In this document: positions 43,967 to 52,931 of the stretch, one piece after another
Layout of the letters: each line of letters opens with the position of its first letter
How positions within the stretch are numbered: position 1 is the stretch's first letter
Notes under the pieces: model-generated
The model's database searches: none
What the model was told of the DNA's origin: nothing
Seen by the model: the letters and a program-made list of their open reading frames with translations, nothing else
Source: Prevotellaceae bacterium
GTDB taxonomy: Bacteria; Bacteroidota; Bacteroidia; Bacteroidales; UBA932
Reading direction: 5' to 3'
Assembly (NCBI GenBank): GCA_031263585.1
Contig: JAISFN010000145.1
Location: 1 to 64,000, forward strand
DNA length: 64,000 nt
Program-made: the position numbers and the translations under genes

Positions 43967-44563
43967 ATGTACAAGCGCATCAAACGCTTCTTCGACATTT
44001 TGTTATCGCTAATCGGGTTAATAATACTCGTTCCCGTTTTTTTTATTACGGCAATAGTAATTGGTATTGAATCGAAAGGCGGAGTATTTTTTGTTCAAAA
44101 AAGGTTAGGCCGTAAAGGCTTGCCTTTTAACATGTATAAGTTCCGCTCCATGGTAAAAAATGCCGAACGGCAAGGAACAGGCGTTTATTCCTATAAAGGC
44201 GATATGCGGCTTACTAAGGTAGGCCGGTTAATAAGAGCGGCAAGCATTGACGAGTTGCCCCAATTGATAAATATTGTTAAGGGAGATATGTCGATAATAG
44301 GCCCGCGGCCCGCTTTAACGTACCATCCCTGGCCGTTTGAGGAATATACCGAAGAACAAAAACGAATGTTCGACGTTCGCCCCGGAATAACCGGCTGGGC
44401 GCAAGTTAACGGACGCAAGCAAGTGCGCTGGCCCGAAAGAATTCAATTAAACATAGAATATGTTGATAATATGTCGTTCATGTTCGATATGAAAATATTG
44501 TTTATGACTTTTTCCAATGTTTTTTTAATGAGAGGCAATAACAATATCGGAGAAACCCGATAG
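43967..44563 (+). CDS. Undecaprenyl-phosphate sugar phosphotransferase (initiating, small PGT)
   Basis: A 198-aa monotopic phosphoglycosyltransferase (PglC/WcaJ C-terminal type). One N-terminal re-entrant helix (FFDILLSLIGLIILVPVFF), then FRSMVKNAERQGTG, the catalytic ASIDELPQLINIVKGDMSII, GPRPALTYHPWPF and PGITGWAQVNGRKQVRWPER. It starts repeat-unit assembly by placing a sugar-phosphate on undecaprenyl phosphate; small PGTs often use the bacillosamine/QuiNAc-type sugars that the CapD-like enzyme could supply. GC content returns to that of the operon's start. Confidence 0.93.
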   Translation: MYKRIKRFFDILLSLIGLIILVPVFFITAIVIGIESKGGVFFVQKRLGRKGLPFNMYKFRSMVKNAERQGTGVYSYKGDMRLTKVGRLIRAASIDELPQLINIVKGDMSIIGPRPALTYHPWPFEEYTEEQKRMFDVRPGITGWAQVNGRKQVRWPERIQLNIEYVDNMSFMFDMKILFMTFSNVFLMRGNNNIGETR

Positions 44564-44568
44564 GTTTA

Positions 44569-45387
44569 ATGATTACGTTCTTTTTTATTACAAATGACCC
44601 AAGAATAGCCGTGATTGCCGAAAATTCGGGAGTAGACCGTATTTTTATCGATTTAGAGCAACTAGGGAAGCAAGAGCGGCAAGGCGGCATGAATACGGTA
44701 CAATCAAAACATACTTTAAACGATGTAAAAAATATACGAAAGCTAGTAAACAAAGCGCAAGTATTGGTCCGCTCCAATCCCGTTTATTCCAAATCGCAAG
44801 AAGAAATCGACAATATCATTGCTAATGGCGCCGATATTATAATGCTCCCTTATTTTAAAACGGTAAATGAAGTTCAATATTTTTTGTCGCGCGTAAAAAA
44901 TAAAGCGAAAACTTGCTTATTATTCGAAACGGCGGAATCAGTATCCCTTGTTGATGAGATTTTGGACTTAGAGGGAATCGATGAAGCCTATATCGGGCTT
45001 AATGATTTGCACTTATCATATAATATGAAGTTTATGTTTGAATTATTGGCCGATGGAACAGTTGATTATCTATGCGAAAAGTTTAAGAAAAAAAATCTTC
45101 CTTTCGGCTTCGGAGGGATAGCGCGTTTGAGCCAAGGCCTATTGCCTGCCGAAAAAATTATAATTGAGCATTACCGTTTAGCTTCGACAAGAGCCATCTT
45201 ATCGCGCAGCTTTTGCGATACGTCGAAGATAGAAGACATGCAAAAAATAGAAAGTATTTTTAAATCGGGCATAGAGGATATACGCCGTTTCGAAAGAAGT
45301 ATTGAAGAGAAAAGCGGTAATCCTGATTTTTTTAAAAAAAACAGAGAAGAACTTATTCAACTTGTAAAGACTATAGCGAATGCTTAA
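44569..45387 (+). CDS. HpcH/HpaI-type aldolase
   Basis: A 272-aa TIM-barrel class II aldolase-like protein: FFITNDPRIAVIAENSGVDR, IFIDLEQLGKQERQGG, VLVRSNPVY, GADIIMLPYFKTVNEVQYF, CLLFETAESVSLVDEIL and IDEAYIGLNDLHLS keep the metal and pyruvate sites of HpaI-type aldolases. It may join pyruvate or oxaloacetate to an aldehyde, or split a 2-keto-3-deoxy acid. Its ORF overlaps the dehydrogenase gene by 8 bp, pointing to a two-step route to a 2-hydroxy acid. Confidence 0.82.
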   Translation: MITFFFITNDPRIAVIAENSGVDRIFIDLEQLGKQERQGGMNTVQSKHTLNDVKNIRKLVNKAQVLVRSNPVYSKSQEEIDNIIANGADIIMLPYFKTVNEVQYFLSRVKNKAKTCLLFETAESVSLVDEILDLEGIDEAYIGLNDLHLSYNMKFMFELLADGTVDYLCEKFKKKNLPFGFGGIARLSQGLLPAEKIIIEHYRLASTRAILSRSFCDTSKIEDMQKIESIFKSGIEDIRRFERSIEEKSGNPDFFKKNREELIQLVKTIANA

Positions 45388-46300
45388 TTTGTTAATTACA
45401 GGCGCATTAAAATATGATAAGCTTTTTTTCGGAAAACTTGAGAAGTTAGGCGTAAATCTTTGTTTTGAGCAAAATGAATTAGAGCGCGTAAAAAGAGATG
45501 TAAGCGGATTCGATATGCTTATATGTAATGCATTGTTTCTTTACAATGATATCGATAAATTTAAATCGCTTAAATATATACAAATTACAAGCGTCGGCTG
45601 GGATCGGCTGCCTGTTGATAAAATTAAAGAAAAAAATATAATTCTCCGTAATGCAGGCGATATTTATGCTATTCCGATGGCTGAATGGGTAGTATCCAAA
45701 ATAATGGAAATTTATAAGCAGAGCCGTTTTTTTTATTCCAATAAACAAATTTGTACTTGGACTAAAAATAGAGATATTTTAGAATTATCAGGCAAAAATG
45801 TTCTTATTGCCGGAGCAGGGAATGTAGGTTTACAAGTTGCAAAAAGATTAGCCGCTTTTGAGATGAATATTGATGCCGTTGACAGCCGCGCCGTTAATTC
45901 GCCTTATATAAATAAATGCTATGCAATAAATGCTTTAATTGATATTTTACCATCGTATGACGTAATTGTGCTGGCATTACCGTTAACCGGCGATACAAAA
46001 TACTTGTTCGATAAAAACCTGTTTGGCAGGATAAAAAAAGCTTGCGTATTGATTAATGTATCTCGGGGAGACATCATTAAAGAAGACGACTTAATAAATG
46101 CTATTGACGATAATGTTTTTTTAGGCGTTGCATTAGATGTTTTTCATAAAGAGCCGCTGCCAAAATCTTCGCCCTTGTGGGGGTTCAACAATGTATTAAT
46201 CACGCCGCACAACTCCTTTATATCCGACAATGTTCAAAACCGACTGATGGATTTAATATACAAAAACCTATGCGTCTATGTGGCGGAATATAATGAATAA
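45380..46300 (+). CDS. D-isomer-specific 2-hydroxyacid dehydrogenase
   Basis: A 306-aa NAD-dependent dehydrogenase. NAD motif LIAGAGNVGLQVAKRL (~residues 137-152), the substrate Arg in LINVSRGDIIKEDDL and the catalytic His in VLITPHNSF. It would reduce a 2-keto acid, perhaps the product of the aldolase encoded just upstream, or oxidise a hydroxy acid. Relationship to phosphoglycerate or erythronate dehydrogenases is likely but the substrate is unknown. Confidence 0.87.
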   Translation: MLNLLITGALKYDKLFFGKLEKLGVNLCFEQNELERVKRDVSGFDMLICNALFLYNDIDKFKSLKYIQITSVGWDRLPVDKIKEKNIILRNAGDIYAIPMAEWVVSKIMEIYKQSRFFYSNKQICTWTKNRDILELSGKNVLIAGAGNVGLQVAKRLAAFEMNIDAVDSRAVNSPYINKCYAINALIDILPSYDVIVLALPLTGDTKYLFDKNLFGRIKKACVLINVSRGDIIKEDDLINAIDDNVFLGVALDVFHKEPLPKSSPLWGFNNVLITPHNSFISDNVQNRLMDLIYKNLCVYVAEYNE

Positions 46301-47429
46301 TAAGAAACGAGAAAAAGTTTTTGTTTTAATATCTCCCAAAAACAGGACTGTTTATAATTTCCGTGGAGAATTAATTCGCGAAATAATACAAAAAGGGTAT
46401 AAGGTATATGCAACCGGTCCCAATTTGATTGATATTGAGCGAATACACAAGCTAGGGGCTTGTTTTATCGAAATCCCCAACAATAAAAACGGCATTAATA
46501 TCTTTTCCGATTTAAAATACTTCTTTTGCTTATTAAAACTATTCTTTAAATTAAAACCCGAGATAACGTTGGGATATACGGTTAAACCGGTAATTTATGC
46601 TTCCATAGCCGCTCGAATTGCGGGCGTAAAATCGGTTAATGCAATGATAACAGGCGCAGGGTACTTGTTTATCGCAAAAACCAATAAAGCTAAACTTTTA
46701 AAAAAAATAGTATTTATCTTGTATTCTTTAGGGCTAAAGTGTGCGCGCAATATTATATTCCAAAATGCTGATGATAAAAAGGAATTTATTGTAAATAAAC
46801 TGGTTTCGGAAAATAAATGTTATTTGATAAATGGTTCCGGCGTCAACATGACTAAATTTAGCCCTACGGATTATCCAAAAAAAATAAGCTTTTTTATGTT
46901 GTCGCGGATCATGCACAGCAAAGGCGTAAAAGAATATCTGGAGGCCGCGCGTATTGTAAAGCGGCAATACCAAGAAGTAAAGTTCATGTTATTGGGAGCT
47001 ATTGAAAGTATCCAGGATTCGATTCCCCAAGAATTTATTAAAGAGTATATAACTGACGGAACAATAGAATATTATGGAGAAACTTCGGATGTTAAATCAT
47101 ACTATTCAAAGTGTTCAATTTTTGTATTACCGTCTTATAGAGAAGGTACTCCTAGAACGGTGTTGGAAGCCATGTCGATGAAACGGCCGATTATTACAAC
47201 AGATGTGCCCGGATGTCGAGAAACAGTAATTGATGGGAAAACAGGCTTTCTAATCCCGCATAAAGATGCGAATACGTTAGCTGATAAAATGATCTTTTTT
47301 ATCGAGAACAAAGAACAAATTCCTATTATGGGAGAAGCTGCCTTCGGCTATTGTAAAGAAAAATTTGACGTACGAATTGTTAATAAGCAAATACTATCTA
47401 TTTTATTGAACCAACAAAATGAGGATTAA
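46293..47429 (+). CDS. Family 4 glycosyltransferase (PglA/WbpJ-like)
   Basis: A 378-aa GT-B enzyme: KVFVLISPKNRTVYNFRGEL, the membrane-association helix PEITLGYTVKPVIYASIAA, INGSGVNMTKFSP, FMLSRIMHSKGVKEYLEAA and FVLPSYREGTPRTVLEAMSM. The pattern matches the PglA-type group that adds the second sugar (often GalNAc) to an undecaprenyl-diphosphate sugar. I start at ATG 46293, which overlaps the upstream stop by 8 bp; ATG 46278 is possible. Confidence 0.9.
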   Translation: MNNKKREKVFVLISPKNRTVYNFRGELIREIIQKGYKVYATGPNLIDIERIHKLGACFIEIPNNKNGINIFSDLKYFFCLLKLFFKLKPEITLGYTVKPVIYASIAARIAGVKSVNAMITGAGYLFIAKTNKAKLLKKIVFILYSLGLKCARNIIFQNADDKKEFIVNKLVSENKCYLINGSGVNMTKFSPTDYPKKISFFMLSRIMHSKGVKEYLEAARIVKRQYQEVKFMLLGAIESIQDSIPQEFIKEYITDGTIEYYGETSDVKSYYSKCSIFVLPSYREGTPRTVLEAMSMKRPIITTDVPGCRETVIDGKTGFLIPHKDANTLADKMIFFIENKEQIPIMGEAAFGYCKEKFDVRIVNKQILSILLNQQNED

Positions 47430-47688
47430 AAAAGGAATTAAGCTCCGGAATATAGCAGGCGAAAATGTAGTGATTATGCAAGGCCGGACGGGAGCCGATA
47501 TGACAAAGATAGTTTCGTTTAATACTACTGCCGAATGGTTGTGGAATAAGCTTTATGATAAAGAATTTTCGATAGAAGATATCGCCGGTTTATTAAGCGG
47601 AAACTTTAAAGTGGATAAGGCCGCCGCCGAGTCGGATGCCAAAGCATGGGTCAAAAAGCTATCCGATTGCAAGATACTGGAAGCATAA
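47419..47688 (+). CDS. PqqD-family peptide-binding protein
   Basis: An 89-aa PqqD-like protein: KLRNIAGENVVIMQGRTGAD, then FNTTAEWLWNKLYDKEFSIE and LSDCKILEA. PqqD proteins are RiPP recognition elements, winged-helix chaperones that hold a peptide substrate for modifying enzymes. It overlaps the last capsule glycosyltransferase gene by 11 bp and precedes a nucleotidyltransferase gene, so the peptide cassette may share the capsule transcript. Its likely substrate is the 53-aa peptide encoded at 50680-50841. Confidence 0.85.
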   Translation: MRIKKGIKLRNIAGENVVIMQGRTGADMTKIVSFNTTAEWLWNKLYDKEFSIEDIAGLLSGNFKVDKAAAESDAKAWVKKLSDCKILEA

Positions 47689-48758
47689 TTTTGCCCGACT
47701 CATTGGAAGTTGTTCAGCTTTTTGCACTTTTAAAGCTGGCATTGTGGGGAACTCCTCCCGATGATAATTTATTTTCTGTAGCCGATTGGCGAAAAATAAT
47801 TGATTTATCTACGTATCATGGCGTTATGGCTGTAGCTTTTGATGGCATGATGAAACTGCCCGTAAACCGGCAACCCAATCGGAATAGCAAACTGGGATGG
47901 GGGATAAATGTGGAGGCTGTTGAGCGCAGGTATGCCCGCCAAACGGCAGTTGCAAACGAACTGCTAACACTATTCCGTGAAAATAACATCAATATCTTGT
48001 TATTTAAGGGAATCGGGATTGCGCAGTATTACCCTGTTCCGGCGCATCGCGAGTTTGGCGATATCGACATATATTTATTTGGGAAACACCGGGAAGGAGA
48101 TAATGTCTTACTGCGCCGCGGAGCTACGAAAAATAAACATAACACCAACAAACATACAACGCTAAGCTACAAAGGCGTACCGATTGAAAACCATAGGTTT
48201 TTTTTAAAAGAAAAATTGCTGAATGATATTCTTTTAAAACAGCTATTAGGCAGTAAAGCCAGCGGCGCCGAAGAGATTTTAGTTTCCCCTCCCTGTTTTA
48301 ATGTATTGTATATAATGTGCCATATGCTCAATCATTTTACATGTTCGTTTGTTATCCGCTATTTATGCGATTGGGCATTATTGCTGAAAGCAAACGGCGG
48401 GAAAATCGACTTCGGAAATTACCGGGAAGTTTTGTCGCGTGCAGGGTATTTAAAAGCGGCCGATGCCGTAAGCTCATTAGCGGTGGCTTATTTGGGGCTT
48501 GATGCGGCAATTGCTCCTCCGTTTAAAGCAGACCCGCTTGTTGAAAATAAAATTATTGCCGATATGTTGAATCCGATATTGCCTCCGCAGGAAAAAGATC
48601 CATCGATAGTAAAAATAATCGCCTATAAATTCAAATTATTGAAATACCATAGGTGGAAATATAAATTGCTGTATCCCGGGCAATTCGCTAAAATAATTTT
48701 CAGCAAAGCTATGTCTTATATCCGCCGCCCAAAATCCATCTTTTTATTTAAAAGATAA
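47646..48758 (+). CDS. Nucleotidyltransferase family protein (NTP_transf_5-like)
   Basis: A 370-aa protein with the core NINILLFKGIGIAQYYPVPA followed by HREFGDIDIYLFG, the nucleotidyltransferase-fold GxxxAxxxY...GDxD motif of the PF14907 type. Such proteins neighbour PqqD and HprK-like kinases in several uncharacterised peptide systems and in some lasso-peptide clusters. It could attach a nucleotide or other group to a peptide, or bind substrate only. The ATG at 47646 lies inside the PqqD gene; TTG 47694 just after its stop is an alternative start. Confidence 0.82.
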   Translation: MGQKAIRLQDTGSIILPDSLEVVQLFALLKLALWGTPPDDNLFSVADWRKIIDLSTYHGVMAVAFDGMMKLPVNRQPNRNSKLGWGINVEAVERRYARQTAVANELLTLFRENNINILLFKGIGIAQYYPVPAHREFGDIDIYLFGKHREGDNVLLRRGATKNKHNTNKHTTLSYKGVPIENHRFFLKEKLLNDILLKQLLGSKASGAEEILVSPPCFNVLYIMCHMLNHFTCSFVIRYLCDWALLLKANGGKIDFGNYREVLSRAGYLKAADAVSSLAVAYLGLDAAIAPPFKADPLVENKIIADMLNPILPPQEKDPSIVKIIAYKFKLLKYHRWKYKLLYPGQFAKIIFSKAMSYIRRPKSIFLFKR

Positions 48759-48897
48759 AAGAATGCGGCTAAAAGAGGCTTTCAATAATTATATAGGAGC
48801 TGTATCCCAACGGTCTGGTTTTAGTACTTTTCATTCCCCACAGTACTTTTGAAACAGCTCCTTTTAAAATTACGCGGCGCAAAGGGTAAAATACCAA
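48759..48897. other. Short gap with inverted and direct repeats
   Basis: GGAGCTGT (48796-48803) and ACAGCTCC (48854-48861) can pair around a 50-nt loop, within which AGTACTTTT occurs twice. It may form a terminator-like or regulatory structure before the exporter gene. Confidence 0.4.
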
Positions 48898-50577
48898 ATG
48901 CTGTCGATTATTAAAATACTTCCGAAGCAATATAGGCGGCAGGGCGTAGGGGTTGCGCTGTCGGCGCTGTTGCGGGCCATACTCAATTTTGCAGGGCTGG
49001 CCGCTATTATCCCTGTATTGATATTGATACTCGACCCTCAGGCAATCGGCAGTAATTCTGCTTTCGGCAAGTTCCGTTTGTGGGCAGGTGTCGGCGGCGA
49101 TACCACTTTTGCATTTGTAATTTGCATAATAATACTGGGCTTTATTATTGTTAAAAACGTGGCAAATGTAATGTTGGGGACATTCCAAATTAATTATGTC
49201 AACAAAATTTACCGGTTGTTTTCTAAACGGCTTTACATACGCTATTTCCAAAAAGGACTTCTTTTTATAAAAACAAATCACTCAACAGGTTTATCGCACA
49301 AAATCAATGGTGTATGTTTTACGTTTGCCCAAAATGTACTGTCGCGTTTCTTTACAATGATTGGCGAAGGAGCATTGCTGTTTTTCATGTGGCTTGCCTT
49401 ATTGTTTTATTCATGGAAGGCCGCATTGTTAAGCTTAGTTTGTTTTATGCCTATTATGTGTTTGTATTTATGGATGATAAGACATAGGCTGGCACACTGC
49501 GGAAAAGCTGAAAACGAGCTTAGGCGTAAGCAAGTTCGCATAGTTACCGAAACATTTAAAGGATATGCCGAGATACAGATTAACAATGCTTTCCCTTTGC
49601 TGCTAAAACGTTTTGGGGAAGGCTTGGGCGATATTACCCGTTTTCGTAAATATATCGATCTGGTTTTGCGCATTCCGGGCGCGGCGATGGAGTGCCTTGT
49701 AGCAGGCGGGATGATTTTGCTGGTACTACTAAGCAGAGGCGACAGTTCGGCTAAGGTGGCGTTTAGCATGTACGCCCTGGCCTTGTTGCGCATGCTGCCC
49801 GCCATACGTACACTAATTATCGGATGGACGCAAATTAAAAACAATTTATATACCGTCGATATTGTAAAAGAGGCAGTTGTACAAAATAATACCCCCGCTG
49901 GGGCGTTCGCAGAGCCTGTTTCGTTCAATGATAAAATAGAGTTAAAGAATGTAACATTCGCTTTCCCTGACACTGGCGAGCCGATAATCCGCAATTTATC
50001 AATAAGCATTGCCAAGGGCGAACATGTAGGCATACAGGGTATTTCGGGTGTTGGCAAAAGCACATTGTTTAACCTGTTACTGGGGTTTTACACACCGCAA
50101 CAAGGAAGTATAACAATTGACGGCAGGGAGTTGAACGCGACGACCTGCGAATTATGGCAAAGGATGATAAGCTACGTTCCACAAGATATTTTTATTATGG
50201 ATGCTACGCTTGCCGAGAACATAGCTTTTGGCAACGAAAATATCGACAGGGAAAAGCTAGCCGAAGCCTTGAACCAGGCCGACTTAATGGATTTTGTGCA
50301 AACGCTGCCCCACGGCATCGATACCGGCATAGGCGAAGGCGGTTGCCGCCTGTCGGGAGGGCAACGACAGCGGATTGGCATTGCACGCGCATTTTATAAA
50401 CAAGCCGAGGTGATATTTTTTGATGAGGTAACATCGGCGCTTGACCAGGGTAGCGAGGAAAAAATAAGCCGGGCGATAAACAAACAGGCCGACGGCAAAA
50501 AAAACACTACGCTTGTCATAATCAGCCATCGACCGTCAACGCTAAGGTTTTGCGACAGAGTGATAAAACTTGAATAA
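48898..50577 (+). CDS. ABC exporter, fused membrane and ATPase domains
   Basis: A 559-aa half-transporter. Six membrane helices occupy residues ~15-330; the ATPase has Walker A GISGVGKSTLFNLLLG (~380), Q-loop YVPQDIF, signature RLSGGQRQRIGIARAF, Walker B VIFFDEVTSALDQ and the switch His in LVIISHRPS. It lacks an N-terminal C39 peptidase domain, so any leader removal must be done by another protein, such as the S26-type peptidase downstream. It is placed directly before the small peptide gene, which it probably exports, as McjD-like exporters do. Confidence 0.93.
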   Translation: MLSIIKILPKQYRRQGVGVALSALLRAILNFAGLAAIIPVLILILDPQAIGSNSAFGKFRLWAGVGGDTTFAFVICIIILGFIIVKNVANVMLGTFQINYVNKIYRLFSKRLYIRYFQKGLLFIKTNHSTGLSHKINGVCFTFAQNVLSRFFTMIGEGALLFFMWLALLFYSWKAALLSLVCFMPIMCLYLWMIRHRLAHCGKAENELRRKQVRIVTETFKGYAEIQINNAFPLLLKRFGEGLGDITRFRKYIDLVLRIPGAAMECLVAGGMILLVLLSRGDSSAKVAFSMYALALLRMLPAIRTLIIGWTQIKNNLYTVDIVKEAVVQNNTPAGAFAEPVSFNDKIELKNVTFAFPDTGEPIIRNLSISIAKGEHVGIQGISGVGKSTLFNLLLGFYTPQQGSITIDGRELNATTCELWQRMISYVPQDIFIMDATLAENIAFGNENIDREKLAEALNQADLMDFVQTLPHGIDTGIGEGGCRLSGGQRQRIGIARAFYKQAEVIFFDEVTSALDQGSEEKISRAINKQADGKKNTTLVIISHRPSTLRFCDRVIKLE

Positions 50578-50679
50578 ATTATATAATAAAAATGTTTTTA
50601 AATATAAAAGATAGATTGGATTTACATTTTAAACCCCATTTTTTATATTTAAAAACAATATATCTAACAATTAATAAAA

Positions 50680-50841
50680 ATGAATATTATGAAGAAAACA
50701 AACAACGAAATGCGTACCCTGATGGAGTACGAGGCGCCTACAATTGAAATTGTAGAAGTAATGGTAGAGCAAGGATTTGCGGCTAGCGGTCCTACATCTC
50801 CTAGTGAAGATGGTGATGGTGAAGATGGTGGCGACTGGTAA
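50680..50841 (+). CDS. 53-aa putative precursor peptide
   Basis: ATG 50680 (or 50689) to TAA 50839-50841. The leader-like half has EYEAPTIEIVEVMVEQGFAA; the C-terminal part SGPTSPSEDGDGEDGGDW is rich in Asp, Glu and Gly, with Ser/Thr and a terminal Trp. Short Bacteroidetes proteins with an IEIxEVxVExGFAAS pattern are common but of unknown role. Set between the ABC exporter and the genes for PqqD, kinase and peptidase, it is the best candidate for their substrate: Ser/Thr residues could be phosphorylated or nucleotidylated and the leader cut near GFAAS. It has no Sec signal. Gene is real with good likelihood; function is inference. Confidence 0.7.
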   Translation: MNIMKKTNNEMRTLMEYEAPTIEIVEVMVEQGFAASGPTSPSEDGDGEDGGDW

Positions 50842-50867
50842 TAAAACTAACAATTAAAGATAAATTT

Positions 50868-52871
50868 ATGAAAAAGATATTTTATTTATTCATTGCGGTT
50901 GCAATATTTTTAGCTTGTAATCAGAATAATGATTTTGATATTCAAAGCAATAATAGTTCTAATGCTATAAGTTTTGTCGTAGAAAAAATGGACTTAGAAG
51001 AAGGTTTTTGGGATACGCTCTCTACAAAAACCTCAATAAACAGCGAAAATGCTAAAATAAGTTGGGCTAAAGGTGATAGACTAGGTGTTATAAAAATAAA
51101 TAACAATGGTTTTGTACCCGGACAGAAGCATTTGTTTTCGATAGTTCAATGTGGCGAATACATATCTAACGGTGAATGTAGCCTTATTAGCGATCCTGAG
51201 AATTTCAAGAAAGGAAAACATTTAGCTTATTATCCTTATGATTTAGTTGCAGTAACTCAAGAGCAGTTAACATTCAATTTACCCGAACAAGTTCAGTCAA
51301 GTAATGGAACAATGGATAACTTTAGCAATTGCGATTTTATGTATTCAAACATTACAACTGTTGATGCTCATGACAATGTAGGAATTATTCATAAAGATGA
51401 CTCGGAAAATAATAGTGATAAATTTTATTTTAAACATGCGCTCGCTTTTTTAGAGTTTAATATCAACCATTTAACAGAAAATGAAACCTTATTCCATATA
51501 TCTATGGAATCAGATGTTGATATGTTTGGTCAATCTGTTTTTATAAACAGTACAGGAGATATTAACTATGGAAATTATACTAATACTACAACTTTACACG
51601 TAAACTATACCTTTGGCAACAATGACAGCTACAAAGCTTATTTATTAATAAGTCCGACTCCCGAGAGTGGAAAAGGGGAAAATATTACTATTAGATTAAC
51701 TACAGACAAGGCTATTTATGAAATAGTGAAACAAACGCCTCCGGTCGGTTTCCAGTCAGGTTATCGCTATAAAGTTAATATTACAGGATGCGACCCTGTA
51801 ACTCAAACATGGGATGGTTCTTCATGGTCTTCTCCTTCTATTGAAGGTAGCATTATTAAGATATCTAATGCCAGCGAATTATCATGGTTAGCACGTTTAT
51901 GTAATAATGCAAATTTTGCAGGTAAAGGAGATATCACTGAATCGTCATTGGAAGGTTACACTGTAATATTAACAAATGATATTTATTTGAACAACAAGGA
52001 ATGGACTCCGATAGCAAATGCTGCCGGTAAATTTAACGGGATATTTGACGGAAATGGGAAAACGATATATGGATTAAGCATTAGTAATGCAGAAAATTTA
52101 AACAAAGGATTATTTGGAGTTAATAGTGGAGTAATCAAAAATGTAACCATCTACAATCCGTCTATTTTATCTAACAAAAACAATGTTGGCGGTATTGTTG
52201 GTAATAATCAAGGGATAGTTGAAAATTGTCGGGTTTTCGGAGGCACAATTACCGGTAATTCGATTGTTGGAGGTATTGCAGGAAATAATCTGGGTACAAT
52301 TATAGCTTGTGTTAACACATCGGCGATACAAGCAACTAATTCAACTGGTAATAGTTTTGCCGGCGGTATTGCAGGGGTAAACGGCGCCGATTCGGACGCT
52401 ACCCACTATCTGATAATAGCCTGCCTTAATAATGCTGATATTACTGCTACTCATGCAGGCGGTATTGCCGGAAGACAAATTACCAGGACTACAAATGATA
52501 AATCGCTTTCAGCTATAATTTCGTGTGTAAATAATAGTGAAAACATAAGTGGTAATGTTGCCGCAGGTTCTATTGTAGGGCAATTTCAATATGGTTTTGT
52601 AAAATACTGTTTGTACAATAATAACGAACTTCTTATACATGGTACAAGAAATGTAAGTAATACTGATTATGCTCCAATAGAAGGTATAGGCGGTACAAAT
52701 AATTCCAATTCTAATAAAGCTTATTCCGGTATTTCGGACATTACTAAGGCATTTTTTAATAATTTCCTGAACCCCCCTCTAACAAACGATAATTCTATGT
52801 TCAAGACAGATGCTAATGATTGGAAATGGAGTGCAGCAGCAGGAGTTTTACCTGCATTGACGACGAATTAA
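50868..52871 (+). CDS. Fimbrillin-like, GLUG-repeat surface lipoprotein
   Basis: A 667-aa lipoprotein with lipobox FLAC near residue 17. Residues ~25-310 resemble the N-terminal fimbrillin/Mfa-like domain of Bacteroidales (TKTSINSENAKISWAKGDRL, YYPYDLVAVTQEQLTFNLPE). Residues ~410-560 contain GLUG-like repeats: NVGGIVGNNQGIVENC, IVGGIAGNNLGTIIAC and FAGGIAGVNG. It is probably surface-exposed. The gene starts 26 nt after the peptide gene and ends at a clear terminator, so peptide and lipoprotein are likely co-transcribed. A DUF3575 gene, common next to fimbrillin genes, lies downstream. Confidence 0.82.
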   Translation: MKKIFYLFIAVAIFLACNQNNDFDIQSNNSSNAISFVVEKMDLEEGFWDTLSTKTSINSENAKISWAKGDRLGVIKINNNGFVPGQKHLFSIVQCGEYISNGECSLISDPENFKKGKHLAYYPYDLVAVTQEQLTFNLPEQVQSSNGTMDNFSNCDFMYSNITTVDAHDNVGIIHKDDSENNSDKFYFKHALAFLEFNINHLTENETLFHISMESDVDMFGQSVFINSTGDINYGNYTNTTTLHVNYTFGNNDSYKAYLLISPTPESGKGENITIRLTTDKAIYEIVKQTPPVGFQSGYRYKVNITGCDPVTQTWDGSSWSSPSIEGSIIKISNASELSWLARLCNNANFAGKGDITESSLEGYTVILTNDIYLNNKEWTPIANAAGKFNGIFDGNGKTIYGLSISNAENLNKGLFGVNSGVIKNVTIYNPSILSNKNNVGGIVGNNQGIVENCRVFGGTITGNSIVGGIAGNNLGTIIACVNTSAIQATNSTGNSFAGGIAGVNGADSDATHYLIIACLNNADITATHAGGIAGRQITRTTNDKSLSAIISCVNNSENISGNVAAGSIVGQFQYGFVKYCLYNNNELLIHGTRNVSNTDYAPIEGIGGTNNSNSNKAYSGISDITKAFFNNFLNPPLTNDNSMFKTDANDWKWSAAAGVLPALTTN

Positions 52872-52893
52872 TGAAAAAGTTCATATAACAAAA

Positions 52894-52926
52894 AAGGCAT
52901 CCCCAAAAGGATGCCCTTTATTTCTT
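52894..52926 (+). terminator. Rho-independent terminator after the GLUG lipoprotein
   Basis: Stem GGCATCC/GGATGCC (52896-52902 and 52909-52915) with a 6-nt loop and the tail CTTTATTTCTT. It ends 6 nt before the next ATG, so the kinase gene either depends on read-through or has a buried promoter. Confidence 0.75.
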
Positions 52927-52931
52927 AAATT

